From Prinia subflava (taxonomy: Eukaryota; Chordata; Aves; Passeriformes; Cisticolidae): 64,000 nt of DNA. A model generated the notes under the pieces. It saw nothing but the letters and a program-made list of their open reading frames with translations, made no database searches and was not told the origin of the DNA. Location: contig NC_086283.1 of the NCBI RefSeq assembly GCF_021018805.1, positions 61,644,182 through 61,708,181 on the forward strand. The letters are read 5' to 3'. How positions within the stretch are numbered: position 1 is the stretch's first letter; every line of letters begins with the position of its first letter. Both the position numbers and the translations under genes were made by a program. Of the stretch, positions 25,002-37,035 are shown in pieces.

Positions 25002-25279
25002 AACAGTAATAACAAAATCATACTCAATAAAAGACAATTCATTTACAAAAATGTGGAGCCTGAGATAATGAACAACAGCTTTGTCCCTCTCCCACTGCAT
25101 TTTTTCAATTGGAAGCCACACCTTTCATCTCCAAAGTGAGTGTTCCTCATTCCTGCCCCTGGCAAAGACTTGAGGTGGAATAGAATAATGTAGAATAATG
25201 TCCTAGCCATGCCCGCTCAGCAACATCTTCCTTCCAGCTACTGCAAAAACTTAACTCTGTCCTGGTCAGAACTAGGACA

Positions 25280-28119
25280 AAGAAATAGTAATTTGGGGGT
25301 TCTGTAACTGTTGTTTTAAAAGATGTTTTTCATTTTAGTCTACAATGCTGCAGTAACTTTAAGGCAAGACTGTCAAAGAAACTGTTTAATATCTGATAAT
25401 TTTATTTTCAATAACTAAAATCAATTAAGAAAGTAAAAAAAACCAAAAAAGCAAACAAACCAAAACAAAACCACACAAAAAAGCCCCAAAAAAACTATTT
25501 AATAATAAACAAAGTATTGTTTTTGTTTCTTAGACAACTAGTTCACCTCCTGCCTAGAGTTCTGACTATAAGCATTTTATTTACTTTTTACTTCCTGACA
25601 TGAAAAAAAATTTCACAATTGTTGTCTTAAAGAAGTAAGACAATCAAACTGAAATCAACTTTGTTGATTTCTCACAAAGTTCAAATCACTTTTCTAAATC
25701 AAGACCTGCCTCCTCAGCTCGTAATCCTGCTTCAAGGGCAAAGCAAGAGCCATACAGGCCTAATAGTTTGCTTCATGCTCTCCCTTTCTTTTCTTACCCC
25801 TGTTTTTTTAACTCCTGTGATTACATCTCTTAAATAAGTGTACTTTTATTGTCTCATAGAGGTGTAAATAAGAGTAACATATCGTATCTTTTCAAGGATA
25901 ATATTATCTGAGAATTTAACTGAATAATTCCTGAAAATTCTGTCAGATGTGTGTTTGGTAGTAGGACTATATAATACCTCTGCTACTGAATGTAATATGA
26001 GAAAAACAATTTATTCTGTTATAGCCTTTGTTTCCACTACTTTGGATAAATAACAAAACAACAAACAAGTAAACTATTATTTGACAGCTTCACGGCATTG
26101 AAAACAAACGTAGCAGAAATAATTGTGGTCATTATTTCTACCTATTTAGGCATGTGTTCTCTGTTTGTCTGCTATTTAATATGGCCAACCTCCAGCTTAC
26201 TTTCCATCTATCCTGCAGAATGGCTGAATGAGGTCAAACCAGGGAATAAACAGTCATTACAGGAGTTGCACTATATATTTAAAGATCTTGGTAAAGGAAG
26301 ACTTTTAATGGAGAGGATGCAGAGAGCTATCTCCCTTTTGAGCTTTCCAAGAGATTGCACTCCCGCCTAAAGATGTTTGAACCTTGGTGGTGTAGGGACA
26401 TATGAAGCCTGAATAATCAAAAGGCAGCTCATATGCACATCCGCAAGTATGGTTAAGTGTGGCAGAGGCATAGTTGCTAGGTTTTTGACAAACCAGGTCA
26501 ATATTGGCAGATTTATCTTGTTAGCATGATTAGAAAGTAGAGTTTCATCGAGTAGAGCACAGGCAGTGCATGATATAAACGCTGGAAAATGGGTAAAAGG
26601 CACTGTGGTACAAATTTGAAAGGATAACTGCACATCTTTTTCCCCCTGTTGTTTGTCTGGACATGAAGTTATGTCATCAACCGACAAACAGCTTCCACTC
26701 AGGTCTGATTGCTCTTCTGATTGTTAAATCCTGGTAATTTGAGACATTTAATTATTCCTAAAGGGTGAAGTCTATGTCATGCACTGCTCACCACCTAAGT
26801 CAAATCACTTGTGCACTAAATTCGACCTTGAAATGTGTTTTCACTCTGGGACCATCAAGCAAATCTTATCTGATTCTGAATGCGTTGCTTTTCTTTTCCC
26901 TCCCTGACTCTTTATTCCATCTTTAAATTTTTTTTTTTTTGCATTATATCTTGTTTCTGACATGCATTGCAGGAGTCAGACCTGCATTTTGTCCTATCTA
27001 CCCTAACCCAAATCTGAGCAAGTATCACTTTTACTTTGAGTAGCATTTTACTTTTGAGAAATGCTGAGAAAGAAGGAAAATAAAAGTCTTACAAGACACT
27101 GCAAATGATCAGAGTAGGGGAAGTACCTCTTTCAAGTCTGTCATAAACCTTTTTACTGTTGATGCTAAGTGGGAGCAGAAGCTTTCAGTACTTTTGAGAA
27201 TAAAACTCACACACACAATAGGTGTGATTTTCAAAAGAAGGACAGGAAGAAAAGAAAGGAAAAAGTAATTCATGTTTGGCACAAAGTGCTCCCTTTTACT
27301 TAAGCTGGAATTTACTCAGTTTTTACTGCTACATAGAAAACATATTGAAATCTTGTTCCATTACCTTTCTAAACCTCAGGAATATTTTTCCTGAAGCTTG
27401 TTCCAGCACTCACATATAAACTCGTGCCTTTTTCTGGTTTTGACTTTGAGTTCTAAATTACATCTGAAAAATGCAGTTCATGACACATTTCATACACTGC
27501 CAGAGACCCTCAAAATAAGAATTCATCTGTTTCTATTGCAATGACCAAGCAATGAATGCTGAAAAAACTTTATGAAACAAAAATGTGATATAGCATAGCA
27601 ATCAATTGGGTACTTTTATGGCTGCTGAAGGCTTTCACTTTCCTCTGTAAATAATCTATCTTAAGTGCACATGGATTTCCATCAATCTTCCTATTATGAC
27701 ATTTATTGCAGTCATATTTTATGTAAGAAAGGTTGTATAGCTGGACAAATACTCTGTCTTGTTCAATTTTAACCTGATCTTTCACAGAAGAAAATGGAAT
27801 ATTTATTTTACCAAAGGTTTCTGAAATTTTGTACTGAAGATAGACTTATCAAATAATACTCTGCCTTCATCCTGCTATCATTTTATTTTGAAAACATACT
27901 AAAAGTAGCTATTACAGAAGTTTAAGCAGGCAAAGTACTGTCGTAATAGTTTGGGGCTTGTATTGATTTTCTTTTGAAAACTCATGCAAGATTCCTATTG
28001 CTACAGTTCTCTTAATTCTGTTTGTCTGACCTCAGCTGAGGAAATAACTTAGACCTAAACAATCAAAAAACATCTATAGAACACAGATTGCCTAAGCTAG
28101 AGATTTTTTTTTTCTATAA
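25280..28119. other. AT-rich sequence, no gene seen
   Basis: About 2.8 kb without a recognised element other than the A/C-rich tract at 25435-25494 and a T run near 26926-26940. Confidence 0.45.
25435..25494 (+). repeat. A/C-rich low-complexity tract
   Basis: Sixty bases, almost all A and C with two G, in AAACC, CAAAC and CCAAAA units. Confidence 0.8.
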
Positions 28120-28375
28120 AGGTGGACTCAGAACTGGCCAAACAGCAGATCCCAGACTCATAATCAGTGGCACAGGCTCTTGTTGGAGGCCTGTCCATGG
28201 TGGTGTCCCCCAAGGTTCAGTAGCAGGCCCAGTCTTGTTCAACTTACCCATCAATGACTTGGGTGAAGGGGCAGAGGCCTCCTCAGCAATTTCCCTGACA
28301 ACACAAAGCTGGGAGGAGTGGCCGATACCCCAGAGGGCTGTGCAGCCCTTCAGAGGGACCTTGACATAAAGGAAA
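28120..28375 (+). mobile_element. CR1 LINE ORF2 fragment (reverse transcriptase)
   Basis: Sense-oriented remnant of the CR1 reverse-transcriptase domain. The plus frame from 28088 to 28369 reads through [15 protein letters not shown] and INDLGEGAE, the conserved palm-domain PQGS..GP.LF....NDL block of non-LTR reverse transcriptases. This is followed by the LTTQSWEEW relic and the [11 protein letters not shown] region. The catalytic FADD motif that should follow is destroyed or shifted (SLTTQS). The fragment is truncated on both sides and carries a stop after about 90 codons, so it makes no enzyme. Confidence 0.93.
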
Positions 28376-30261
28376 TGTTGTTGTCGTGGGGGACTGAACA
28401 GCATAAACCGTGACTTGTGCTAAATCACAGGAAATGTCATCATTCAGGTGAATTGCAGAAGCAATGAGTGCTGTGAGTTGGCCTAGCAAGAAAAGTCTTG
28501 TGGGAGTCCTGCTTATGAAAATGTGAGGTCCTGAAAAATGATTTTCAAATTTTAATTTATTATCTGCTCAGATACACAGAATGATTTATACAAACCTTCT
28601 TCTGAAGTTATGGAGTGAGAAATACAATTGAAATTGCTGCAGACAGTATTCTGCTTGATCCCAGGAACCAGCAGACCAGAGAAGTCTTCCCTCGTATGTA
28701 AGATGAAAAAAAAAAAGATGTGGATATAATCATATTTTCTGGAGCACAACAAACAGAACATTAATGTTGGCTTTTTTTTAGCAAGCAACTCTTGGTGCTA
28801 GCTAAAAGAGAGTCAAGGCTAGGATACATGAGACATGAAGAATGAAAACCTACCTGAAACAGAAAAGGTTGGAATATTGGAGCCAAAACTAAAACCGCTG
28901 CCAAAGGACAAGGAACATTTAATAGACTATTAAATGCAATTTTTATCCCTATAGTATTCCAGGAAGAGTGTACTTTATATAGATTTATATCCCTATATAT
29001 TTATTTTTCTTCTCTTCATTTTCATAGGAAATCACATAGGATCAGGGAAGACCCTCTTGCACATCTTTCATCTGTGCTCTGAACTCTATTAAATACCTTA
29101 TGTCTTGCAAATTATTATTTAGAGTGTTCTTTTTAATTAAAAGAATACCCTTTCATTGGCATTTTAATCATCTTTGCCAAACTTAAAAAACTGTCCAGTG
29201 TTTATTGGCTTATAGATCTGTCAACAAATACATAGAGTGAGCACAATCAACCCAATGTTAGCAATTTATTTGGAAGGACTTTGTGAAATGAGTTGTGGCA
29301 TGCTTTTATGACTTGAAATTTGTGACATGGAGGAAATTTAATCTGTGACTTTATTACAAACAAAATTTATTCATTGACCTGTACCTCCTACTTTGCATTC
29401 TGGAGAGTTACCAAAATATTGTAAATTAGGGAAAGATCTAAAACTATGCTGAGATGAGAGTGGAAATATTTTATTCTTCTAGAAAACAAAGGGAAAATTC
29501 TTTCCTTGTCTGTCCTACCCACATCCCTTATCCTCTCACCCACCTCCTCTAGAAACAACTTGATTTTCTTCACATTATCTGTTTGGTTACATGAAAACTG
29601 AAAGATGACTTTTGAGGAATTTTTCACAGTTTCAGCAATGTCTTTTGGACTTGTAGGATACAGCCTTGTGACAAGTAAAAATAACTTCATTTGATTTCAA
29701 GATATGTGGGAAGACAAAGTAATTATTTCCTTCATCCTATATTGATCCTTAACCACATTATCTTACTGGTTATATTAAATAAACTGAAATGGGAAGGATG
29801 AGGAGTTGAATAATTTTGTTTGTGATTTTTCAAAATGTTTCACTGGGTTTGTGAAATATAGGATACTTTCCTGTGAAAAAATAATGACAGACTATCTATT
29901 TGTTTGGAGGTTTTTTTGAGATAATAATTTTATTTCTTCTTTAGGGTAATGGAAAAAGCTGTTGTGAGTAAATAGTGATCTAAGAAAAAAAAGGAGAGAA
30001 CAATTTGCATGGTTTTCCTTTGACTTTTTCTACCATGTTAAAGGGATAGTAATAAGGAAATTAGGAAAAAGCTTAAGCTTTTCATGATTGTTCTCTTCCT
30101 CCTAAAAGATCCAATTGAATGTGAAAGCTATCCTTTTATGAGGGTGAAAACTGGGTGGGAAGAAATGGTTTTCTTTTAGTCATCTCGAGTGAGCCTTATT
30201 ATATCACCAACCAGAATTTTCATAAAGTCTAGATGACATTACTGTATGCTAGCCTTTTCCA
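28376..30261. other. AT-rich sequence, no feature seen
   Basis: No exon, mobile element or array recognised. Open frames are 100 codons or fewer. Confidence 0.45.
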
Positions 30262-30318
30262 TTTTCAATATTATTTCAATATTTCAATATTTCAGTATTT
30301 CTATTTTCAGTATTTCAG
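30262..30318 (+). repeat. degenerate TTTCAATA-type short tandem repeat
   Basis: Five to six imperfect copies of an 8-9-bp unit (TTTCAATA, TTTCAGTA, TTTCTATT). Divergence between copies suggests an old array. Confidence 0.75.
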
Positions 30319-32090
30319 ACCTATGAGATTAAATCTTCTACTTTTTTTTTCCTATCATGGCCTTCCTCTGTCCTAAAGCATATTACCCTATAAGGATAAA
30401 AATTCTCTATTCAATGGATTTTACTGCCTTTGATACCTTGCAGAGGTAAGGATCTCTTCACAGCAATGGCAGCATGTCCTATTTCTTCTCTCAGATAACT
30501 AAAAGCCTTGTGGTGAAGATAGTCAGGGGCCCAGCTCAAGACTATGTACTTATGAAAGCATTGCTAATTAGTTAAGGATCATAACATGCTCACATGGACT
30601 GTGAGTTATTGTGAGCACAAGCAACAAGCTTATAGATGGCCAGGATACACTAAAAAATATATTTAACATTCATTGTAACAGAAAAGATGAATTTTTTATT
30701 CATCAGTCTTACTTTCTAATGATTTAGGGGTTGCTTGTAAAGCAAAATTCCAAAGATCATTTCACTTTCCCTCAGCTGTGAGGTGTTTTGAAAGGAAAAA
30801 TAGTTTAAATAAAACTGGAATTTGGAATATTTTAAAATGATAGAAACTGATCTTTTTTAAAAGAAGATAGGGACAAAAATTAAGCCTTTCTGCAGCACTG
30901 TAAAATTCTGAGTTGCTGTAATCTGTATGTAATTTGAAATAAAAATACTATAAATCTGTAATGAACTGTGACTGATTTTCAAGACATAGTGGTACCCATG
31001 TTACAATCAGGAGCTGACAGTTGAGTTTCATTTAAGCAAATGAAAATACATAATAAAAAAGAGAATCATCCATCTATGAGCAAAAATGAGTGCTAAGATT
31101 TAATTTTACTATAATTTCTTTGTTTCTGTAATTCTGCCATGACTTCTGTCAAAAAAAAAAACCAAAAAACCAACTAGATGCAAGAGGATAAAGATGTATC
31201 TTTTCATTGATTCTTATGATCTCTTTGCTTGTCATCTCTGTATTGATGTTAAATAAGCTTCAATCAGAAACGTAGAGATATAAATTAAATAAAATCTTCG
31301 GTATTTAACCTTAAGAAAATGTCTTGTCTAAGTAATAAAATACTTAACGTCTAAGTAATAAAAGCTTTTTTGTTATTTTGATTGACTAAAATGTTTTTTA
31401 AAAATTATATTCTTCAAATAGTCTTTGGTGTAATAAAAAAAAATTATTTATGAGATAACATGTTATTTAAACCTTCCCTCAGAGCTTATTGATATAATAA
31501 GAGAAATCCTTTATCCCTGATACTTCATGAGAGTCCTTGTTGTAGTGATGGAGAGTGACTGATAAATCCAATTTTTCCCATTTGAAAATGAGTCTGACAA
31601 ACACACTTCAAAAAACAAGCAGTAGTTTAAAGATATTTTCATTCAAAAAAATACCTTTAATAGATAATTTCTTCTATGTTTTTTCATCTCTTTCATTTTT
31701 GTGCACTTCTGGAATACTGCTGGTAAGACAAATATTGTGGAATGAGTTATAACTGAATTGAATTAAATTTTGTAAAAAGAGTCTGGGGGTGTGGGATTGT
31801 TTTCTAAGAACATTGTATTCCAGATGTGTTTAAATGCTGTAGTATAATTAATTTCCTGACAACTGTTTTAACCACTTCAGTTTTGAAGCAGATACAAGAA
31901 AAAAAGGTAAATATCTTAGGATTATTACTTTTCTTTAAAATTCTGTGCACAAAATGCCAGAAGTACAGATAACCACAGGCAGTGGTGTTCATACTGAAAT
32001 GCAAAGGGGTCCAGCATATGGAGATGCTCTAATTAAATACATTAAGTGAGTACAGTTAATTTTCTGATTATCATTTCAAGCACGCTACAG
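30319..32090. other. AT-rich sequence, one direct repeat
   Basis: No gene or known element. The 15-mer GTCTAAGTAATAAAA occurs at 31326-31340 and again at 31349-31363. Confidence 0.45.
31326..31363 (+). repeat. 15-bp direct repeat
   Basis: GTCTAAGTAATAAAA is present twice with an 8-base spacer (TACTTAAC). Confidence 0.9.
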
Positions 32091-32790
32091 GATAATTTTC
32101 TTGTACACTTCTCAGCGTTTAGGGTGTGGTGATTCTGGTTCTGCTTTTTGGAGGGGAAGGTTATGTTCTCCCTACCATCAGATTGCAAAAGAAGTCCAGA
32201 AGATGTGTGAGCTAAACTTGCAGGCTGAGACCAAAACGGCCAGAACAAACGCTCTCAGAGAAAAGAGGATGGTGCCCCTTCTGGCAGGCGTGCCTCAGAG
32301 GGCAAAAATAATCATGGCCACCATGGTCCAGTGGGGTTCCTGCTGGACATGTGTTCTTTCTCACTGAAGTGCAGTCACACCAATTAACTAAAACACAGTT
32401 TATTGAGACTAAAGGCTGTTTTGCAGCTCACCACTGCGTCATCTTGTAAATCTACATGGTGCTCTGTGAAGCAGGAGCACACTGCAGGGACATGCTAGTG
32501 TTTATGGATCTACATGGTGGGAAGATGAAAAGGAAGAGAGGGTGGCAGGGGGCACATGATGATACAGAGGTGGGGCCACACAGGCTGGCTCCTGCAACAA
32601 AGCTGTGTGGAAACAGGTTTATCATGCAGGAAGACAGCGACTGGGATGCAGGGCAACAACACAGAGGTTGTGCAATAATAGACACTCTCTTATTTAAGCA
32701 GGAGGAACCTAGTATAAATCTCACAGCCACAATCTACTACAGTTTTGAAAACCAGATGCAGAAAAAGCCAAAAGGGTGTTTCTACACAAT
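32091..32790. other. GC-raised block, possible unidentified LTR remnant
   Basis: This 700-bp block stands out from its AT-rich surroundings. Read on the minus strand it contains an AATAAA at 32399-32404 within caataaactgtgtttt, a layout seen in LTRs. I cannot match its ends or assign a family. Short open frames on both strands (up to 113 codons) lack recognisable domains. Confidence 0.25.
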
Positions 32791-35700
32791 ATGCTGACCT
32801 GTGCTGCACACTAGACACTTCATTAAGAGCCAAGCAACAATGACTCAGGGAAGATAATATTTCTAAATGGTTAAACTGATTTCTGAATGTTTAGCTAGCC
32901 AGTCACATATCCCCAGGTGACACTCCTGTCATAAATCTCTATTGGTAATCTGAATAACTGAACATGAAAACATTCAAGATGAAAATCTAGCAAGAAAGAC
33001 AAACAGAAAAAAGATAATATTATTTTCCAAGGTTTCTGGTTGGAAATTAAAGTGAAATTGACCTGGTTGCAAGAATACATCATACATATTGTAGTTCTAC
33101 CTATTGGACAGCAAAAATTAGAATTGGGTAAAGTACTCCCTTTAGTTTATGGTCTTTTTTTCCTAAGTGGGATTTTCTGTTGCTGAAAAACACACATCAT
33201 GCTGAAAAACACTCATCCAGTGAGTGTGTTAGTGTCCACAGTAAAACCTCATTAGTATTCTGGCCTTGTAAACATTGATGGCTGATGACAGCAATCCCTT
33301 AGTGTAAGCTGGTTTATAGAGTTGTATAATATTATTGATGTTAGTAAGGGAACAAGAGACAGGTGGATATACCATCTGTCATTGCTACCTAAGTGATAAT
33401 TTTGAGAAAAAAAAATTAGAACAGTTTGGTTCAGTACAAAGGAAAGAAACTGTAAATTTGGGAGGAAAAAATGCTAATACACAACAATTCTTTCTCTGTT
33501 GATTTCTCTTTGTGTTAGTTTGTATGCCTGTTGAAAATGAAGGAAGAAAGATGAAAAAGATATAGACTTTTTATGTATTATTTCAGGATTTAGGGTCTAA
33601 TCACAATGTTTTTTCTTGCAGTGATAATAATACCTGCACAAAACAGATTTGGAGACAAAGACTGCACACTGAAGGAGAGCAGGCCTGACACCTTAATATA
33701 CATACTTACTTCCTATATCCAGATTTTCTTGTGAAGGAAAATAAGGAAGGATGATGGAGAAGAAAATACATTGTCTAAGAAGTCTTTAGCTTTAATATCT
33801 TTGGAAACAGAACCATGGGGAACACTACAAGGCATAGTTACTGGGTTTTCACAGAAACGTACTGATAAAATACTTTAACATAGTTTTATCTCTCATTCAA
33901 CATTTAAAGAGTGACTCAAATTTTCAGTAGATACATATCAACATTATGATATCCATTATTTAAGTTACAGGTCTGGCTCCTCCTATGCAATAGATCTCCC
34001 TGTAAAATCAGTGATAAGTAGATAAGTACATTTTACTTTTAAATGCTGATTACTGTTCCCAAAGCCAAATTAAAAATTAAATTTCACTGTATGCATGTTT
34101 GTTCCATGTCTGAGTTCTTAAAAACAAGAACCTTTTTTTCCTTTTGTAACATTCATTAATATGCAACTATAAAAAAAAAAGATTAAAAAAGCTGGAAGCA
34201 AAGAAAATGTAATAGTGTGTCAGTAATAGGAGAATAAAGATGCAATATTTTCCATTAAATGTTAGAATGAGGGGATCTAACACTATTTAAATCCTGAACA
34301 TGTTTGGTTTTAAGGAAAAGCTTTCATTTTAGTATGCTTTCTTTCTCTTTTAACCTGTGATTTTGCACAAGCAGGTTGTGAAATCTTTGATGATTTTGTG
34401 TGTATAATGACCACATTTATGGAGTCCAGTTTGAAATCTGGTGGCAGCTGTTAATTGCAACAAATCCAGATGCCAGTGAGAAAAAGATAGTAAGGGTACA
34501 ATTTGTGTAGCTCATCAATGCAGCAAGAACTATGAATCCCAGTTATTATCAATTTTTCATAAGACCGTTCATATAGTAAATCCACGCACTGTATCACTTA
34601 TGAGATTACCAATTCTTTTCATTCTACGTATGTTTTAACTGAACTTTTTTTCTAATAATTCAAAATTCAGCCTAATTTCCAGGAGGAGCAATGAATCTCC
34701 AGTTCTCTGTTACTATTTACTGGCATTGCCTCCTGTTACCTTTCCTTTTCTTCTACCATTTCTGCACTTCTTGGAGCAAAGATGAAATCTCATATACAGG
34801 TTAAAGCAAATGATAAAAATAAAAGTGAAAGAGAGAGAGCGGTAGAATTTCTGAGAAACTCCTTTAATGAAATGCTGAATTCTGTACTGCCAGAGTGCAC
34901 TTCAGAATGATTTTTCACAGAGCAGTGTGAATTTACTGGGCTGTTCTCTTTAATTAAGATTTTTGTTCCAGTGAGGAGATGTACAGCTCAAACTCCATCA
35001 AAGGCACCTGTATTGGTCATTGAATGGCAAGTACATGCAAGATGCCATTTGTCTTTCTACAATTCTTGAGGTTTTGGCATCTTAACAATCTGCTTATTGG
35101 GATTTATAATCAAAACCAGGTGCAATTCTGAAATACAGAACCTATTTTTCCAAAAGCTGAGCTCTGAAAATATGTGAAGAGGCAGTCCTTGTTCCTAAAA
35201 TTATTAGCCTGAATTGTTATAAACATACAGTTGGGTCTTTAAAAAAAACCATAAATAAAATATGTCAAATATTACCTAAAATAAGATGGTGTTATAACAT
35301 TGTACCAAATCTCTGTGCCACATAAATCTTGTGCATAACTCTATGGGAAGCAAGGTTTTCAACATGTCTCAATTCACAGGTTTTTGTCTTACCATTCAAA
35401 GTTTGTGTCAAACAGCTTTATTTCCCAGGTTTATCTGCAGTGCAGTCTTAAAAACAAAGCAAAAAACCCCCACCAGAAACCATTTTCTTTCATCCCTGAA
35501 CCAATTTCTCTGAAAGAGTACCTATTTTCTTAAAAAAATTAATAGTGTTTCCTAGAGGAATATTCCTTTCAGTTACTTCCTCATCTATAAAAGATGCGAC
35601 ACAACTAAAGGAGCTGTTGTTTTTATCTTTTGTTATCATGCTAGGGATTTAAGTGGTGTAAATGAACAGGGACAATAAAAATGAATATGAATTCTGGAAA

Positions 35701-36277
35701 TAAATGTGTCATATGGAAAACTTTCCCTGCCACCCTGAGATTTGTAATGGGAACCTGGAAAAGCATATTCTGAATAGTGTATTTGTATTAAAAAATGGTC
35801 AAATATCTCCAGTATACAAGTTATACTGTCAAAATATGCAATGACCTACAGGACAAAGGAGCCTACAAATAGAAGAAAACTACTGATATGTGGCAAGTGG
35901 AAATGACATATGCAAAGTAAATGTTCATGTATTGTAGAAAACACAGAGCCCTCTCACTGCACACAGGGTTTCCCTTGAATAGAGTCAAGCAGGGAAGAGA
36001 AGGAGGTCAGTCTCTTAGTTTTATTTGTATGAAATGTGATTTTTTTTTATTTAATAATAGAAAGAGGTGTGTTAGAAATATGATTCATTTATAAGGAAAG
36101 GGACCTTCTAATTTTGCATGATTTGAAGCAATTATTAGCTGTGACTTTCTATTGGGAGAGAATTTTCTGGTACATATCATGCAGCTTCCATTCTGTCATA
36201 CAGACTAAACTCCTAGTGAAGAATAAACTGCTGCTTCATCCCATGAATACAGAAGAAAAATAGAACATTATTCAGGG
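32791..36277. other. AT-rich sequence, no gene seen
   Basis: About 3.5 kb with no recognised element. A 13-bp direct repeat TGCTGAAAAACAC lies at 33181-33193 and 33200-33212. Confidence 0.45.
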
Positions 36278-37035
36278 GCCATATGAAATTCAACAAGGAA
36301 AGCTCTGGATTATGCAGCTTGGGATGGGTTAACCCCAGACGTATGTACAGACTGGGGAAAAAGCAGCTGGAGAGCAGGATCACAACATGGAACCTGGGGT
36401 CCTGGTCAATGGCAAGCTGGACATGAGCCAGCAGTGCCCTGGCATCAGGAAGGCTCCTGTGTCCTGGGGTGCATCAGGCACAGCAACACAGCTGGGCAAG
36501 GGAGGGGATTGTCCTGCTCTGCACTGGGGCAGCCTCACCTCGAGTGCTGGGGGCAGTTCTGGATAGCACAGTATAAAAAGGATTTAGAACTATTAGAGGG
36601 GGTCCAAAGAGGGGGTAATGAAGATGGTGAAGGGCCATGAGGGGAAGTCATATGAGGAGTGCCTGAGGTCACTTGGTCTATTCAGCCTGGAGGAAAGTGA
36701 GGGGAGACCCCACTGCAGTTACAACTTCCTTGTGAGGGGCAGAGGAGGGGCAGGCACTGATCTTTTCTCTCTGCTGACCAATGGAAGGACTCGAGGGAAT
36801 GGCCTGGAGTTTTGTCAGGGCAGGTTTAGGTTGGATATCAGGGTAAGGTTCTCCCCTGGATGCATGCTTGGGCACTGGAACAGGTTCCCCAGGGAACAGC
36901 ACCAAGCCTGGGAAAGCATTTGGACAATACTATCAAGTACATGGTGTGACTCTTGGGGAAGGCCTGTGAAGGGTTCTACTCAGCTCTTGTGAGTCCCTTT
37001 CAACTCAAGATACTCTGGTTCTGTGAGTCTTGAGT
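36278..37035 (+). mobile_element. CR1 LINE 3' portion, about 750 bp
   Basis: Sense-oriented CR1 with the end of ORF2 and the 3' UTR. In order it has the gaaattcaacaagg and tggtcaatggcaagctgg lines, gtcctggggtgcatcagg, ctgctctgcactggggcagc, the gaggagtgcctgaggtcact / ggtctattcagcctgg line, then gggaatggcctggagttttg and cactggaacaggttcccc, ending with caactcaagatactctggtt. It is 5'-truncated. Residual open frames of 68 and 124 codons are decayed ORF2 C-terminus and UTR, not genes. It is closely related to the minus copies at 8141-8760 and 49657-50095. Confidence 0.96.

Larger units (their letters stand above)
23374..25279 (-). mobile_element. older solo LTR (antisense), split by a second LTR
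   Basis: The two outer pieces (23374-23628 and 25007-25279) together form one LTR of about 530 bp in minus orientation. The right piece, read on the minus strand, begins TGTCCTAGTTCTGACCAGG and continues with the agagttaag..ttgcagtagctgg line of the avian LTR family. The left piece contains gttgagataagaacaattta, the reverse of the LTR stretch that normally reads aaactgttcttatctcaac. On the plus strand the ends are tgttgtgg and aactaggaca. The flanks aagag (23369-23373) and aagaa (25280-25284) are a 5-bp target duplication with one change. The middle is occupied by a younger plus-strand LTR. Confidence 0.85.

Noticed and set aside
36434..36992. Two plus-strand frames of 68 and 124 codons
   Set aside because: They fall within a CR1 3' portion and are relics of ORF2 and UTR.
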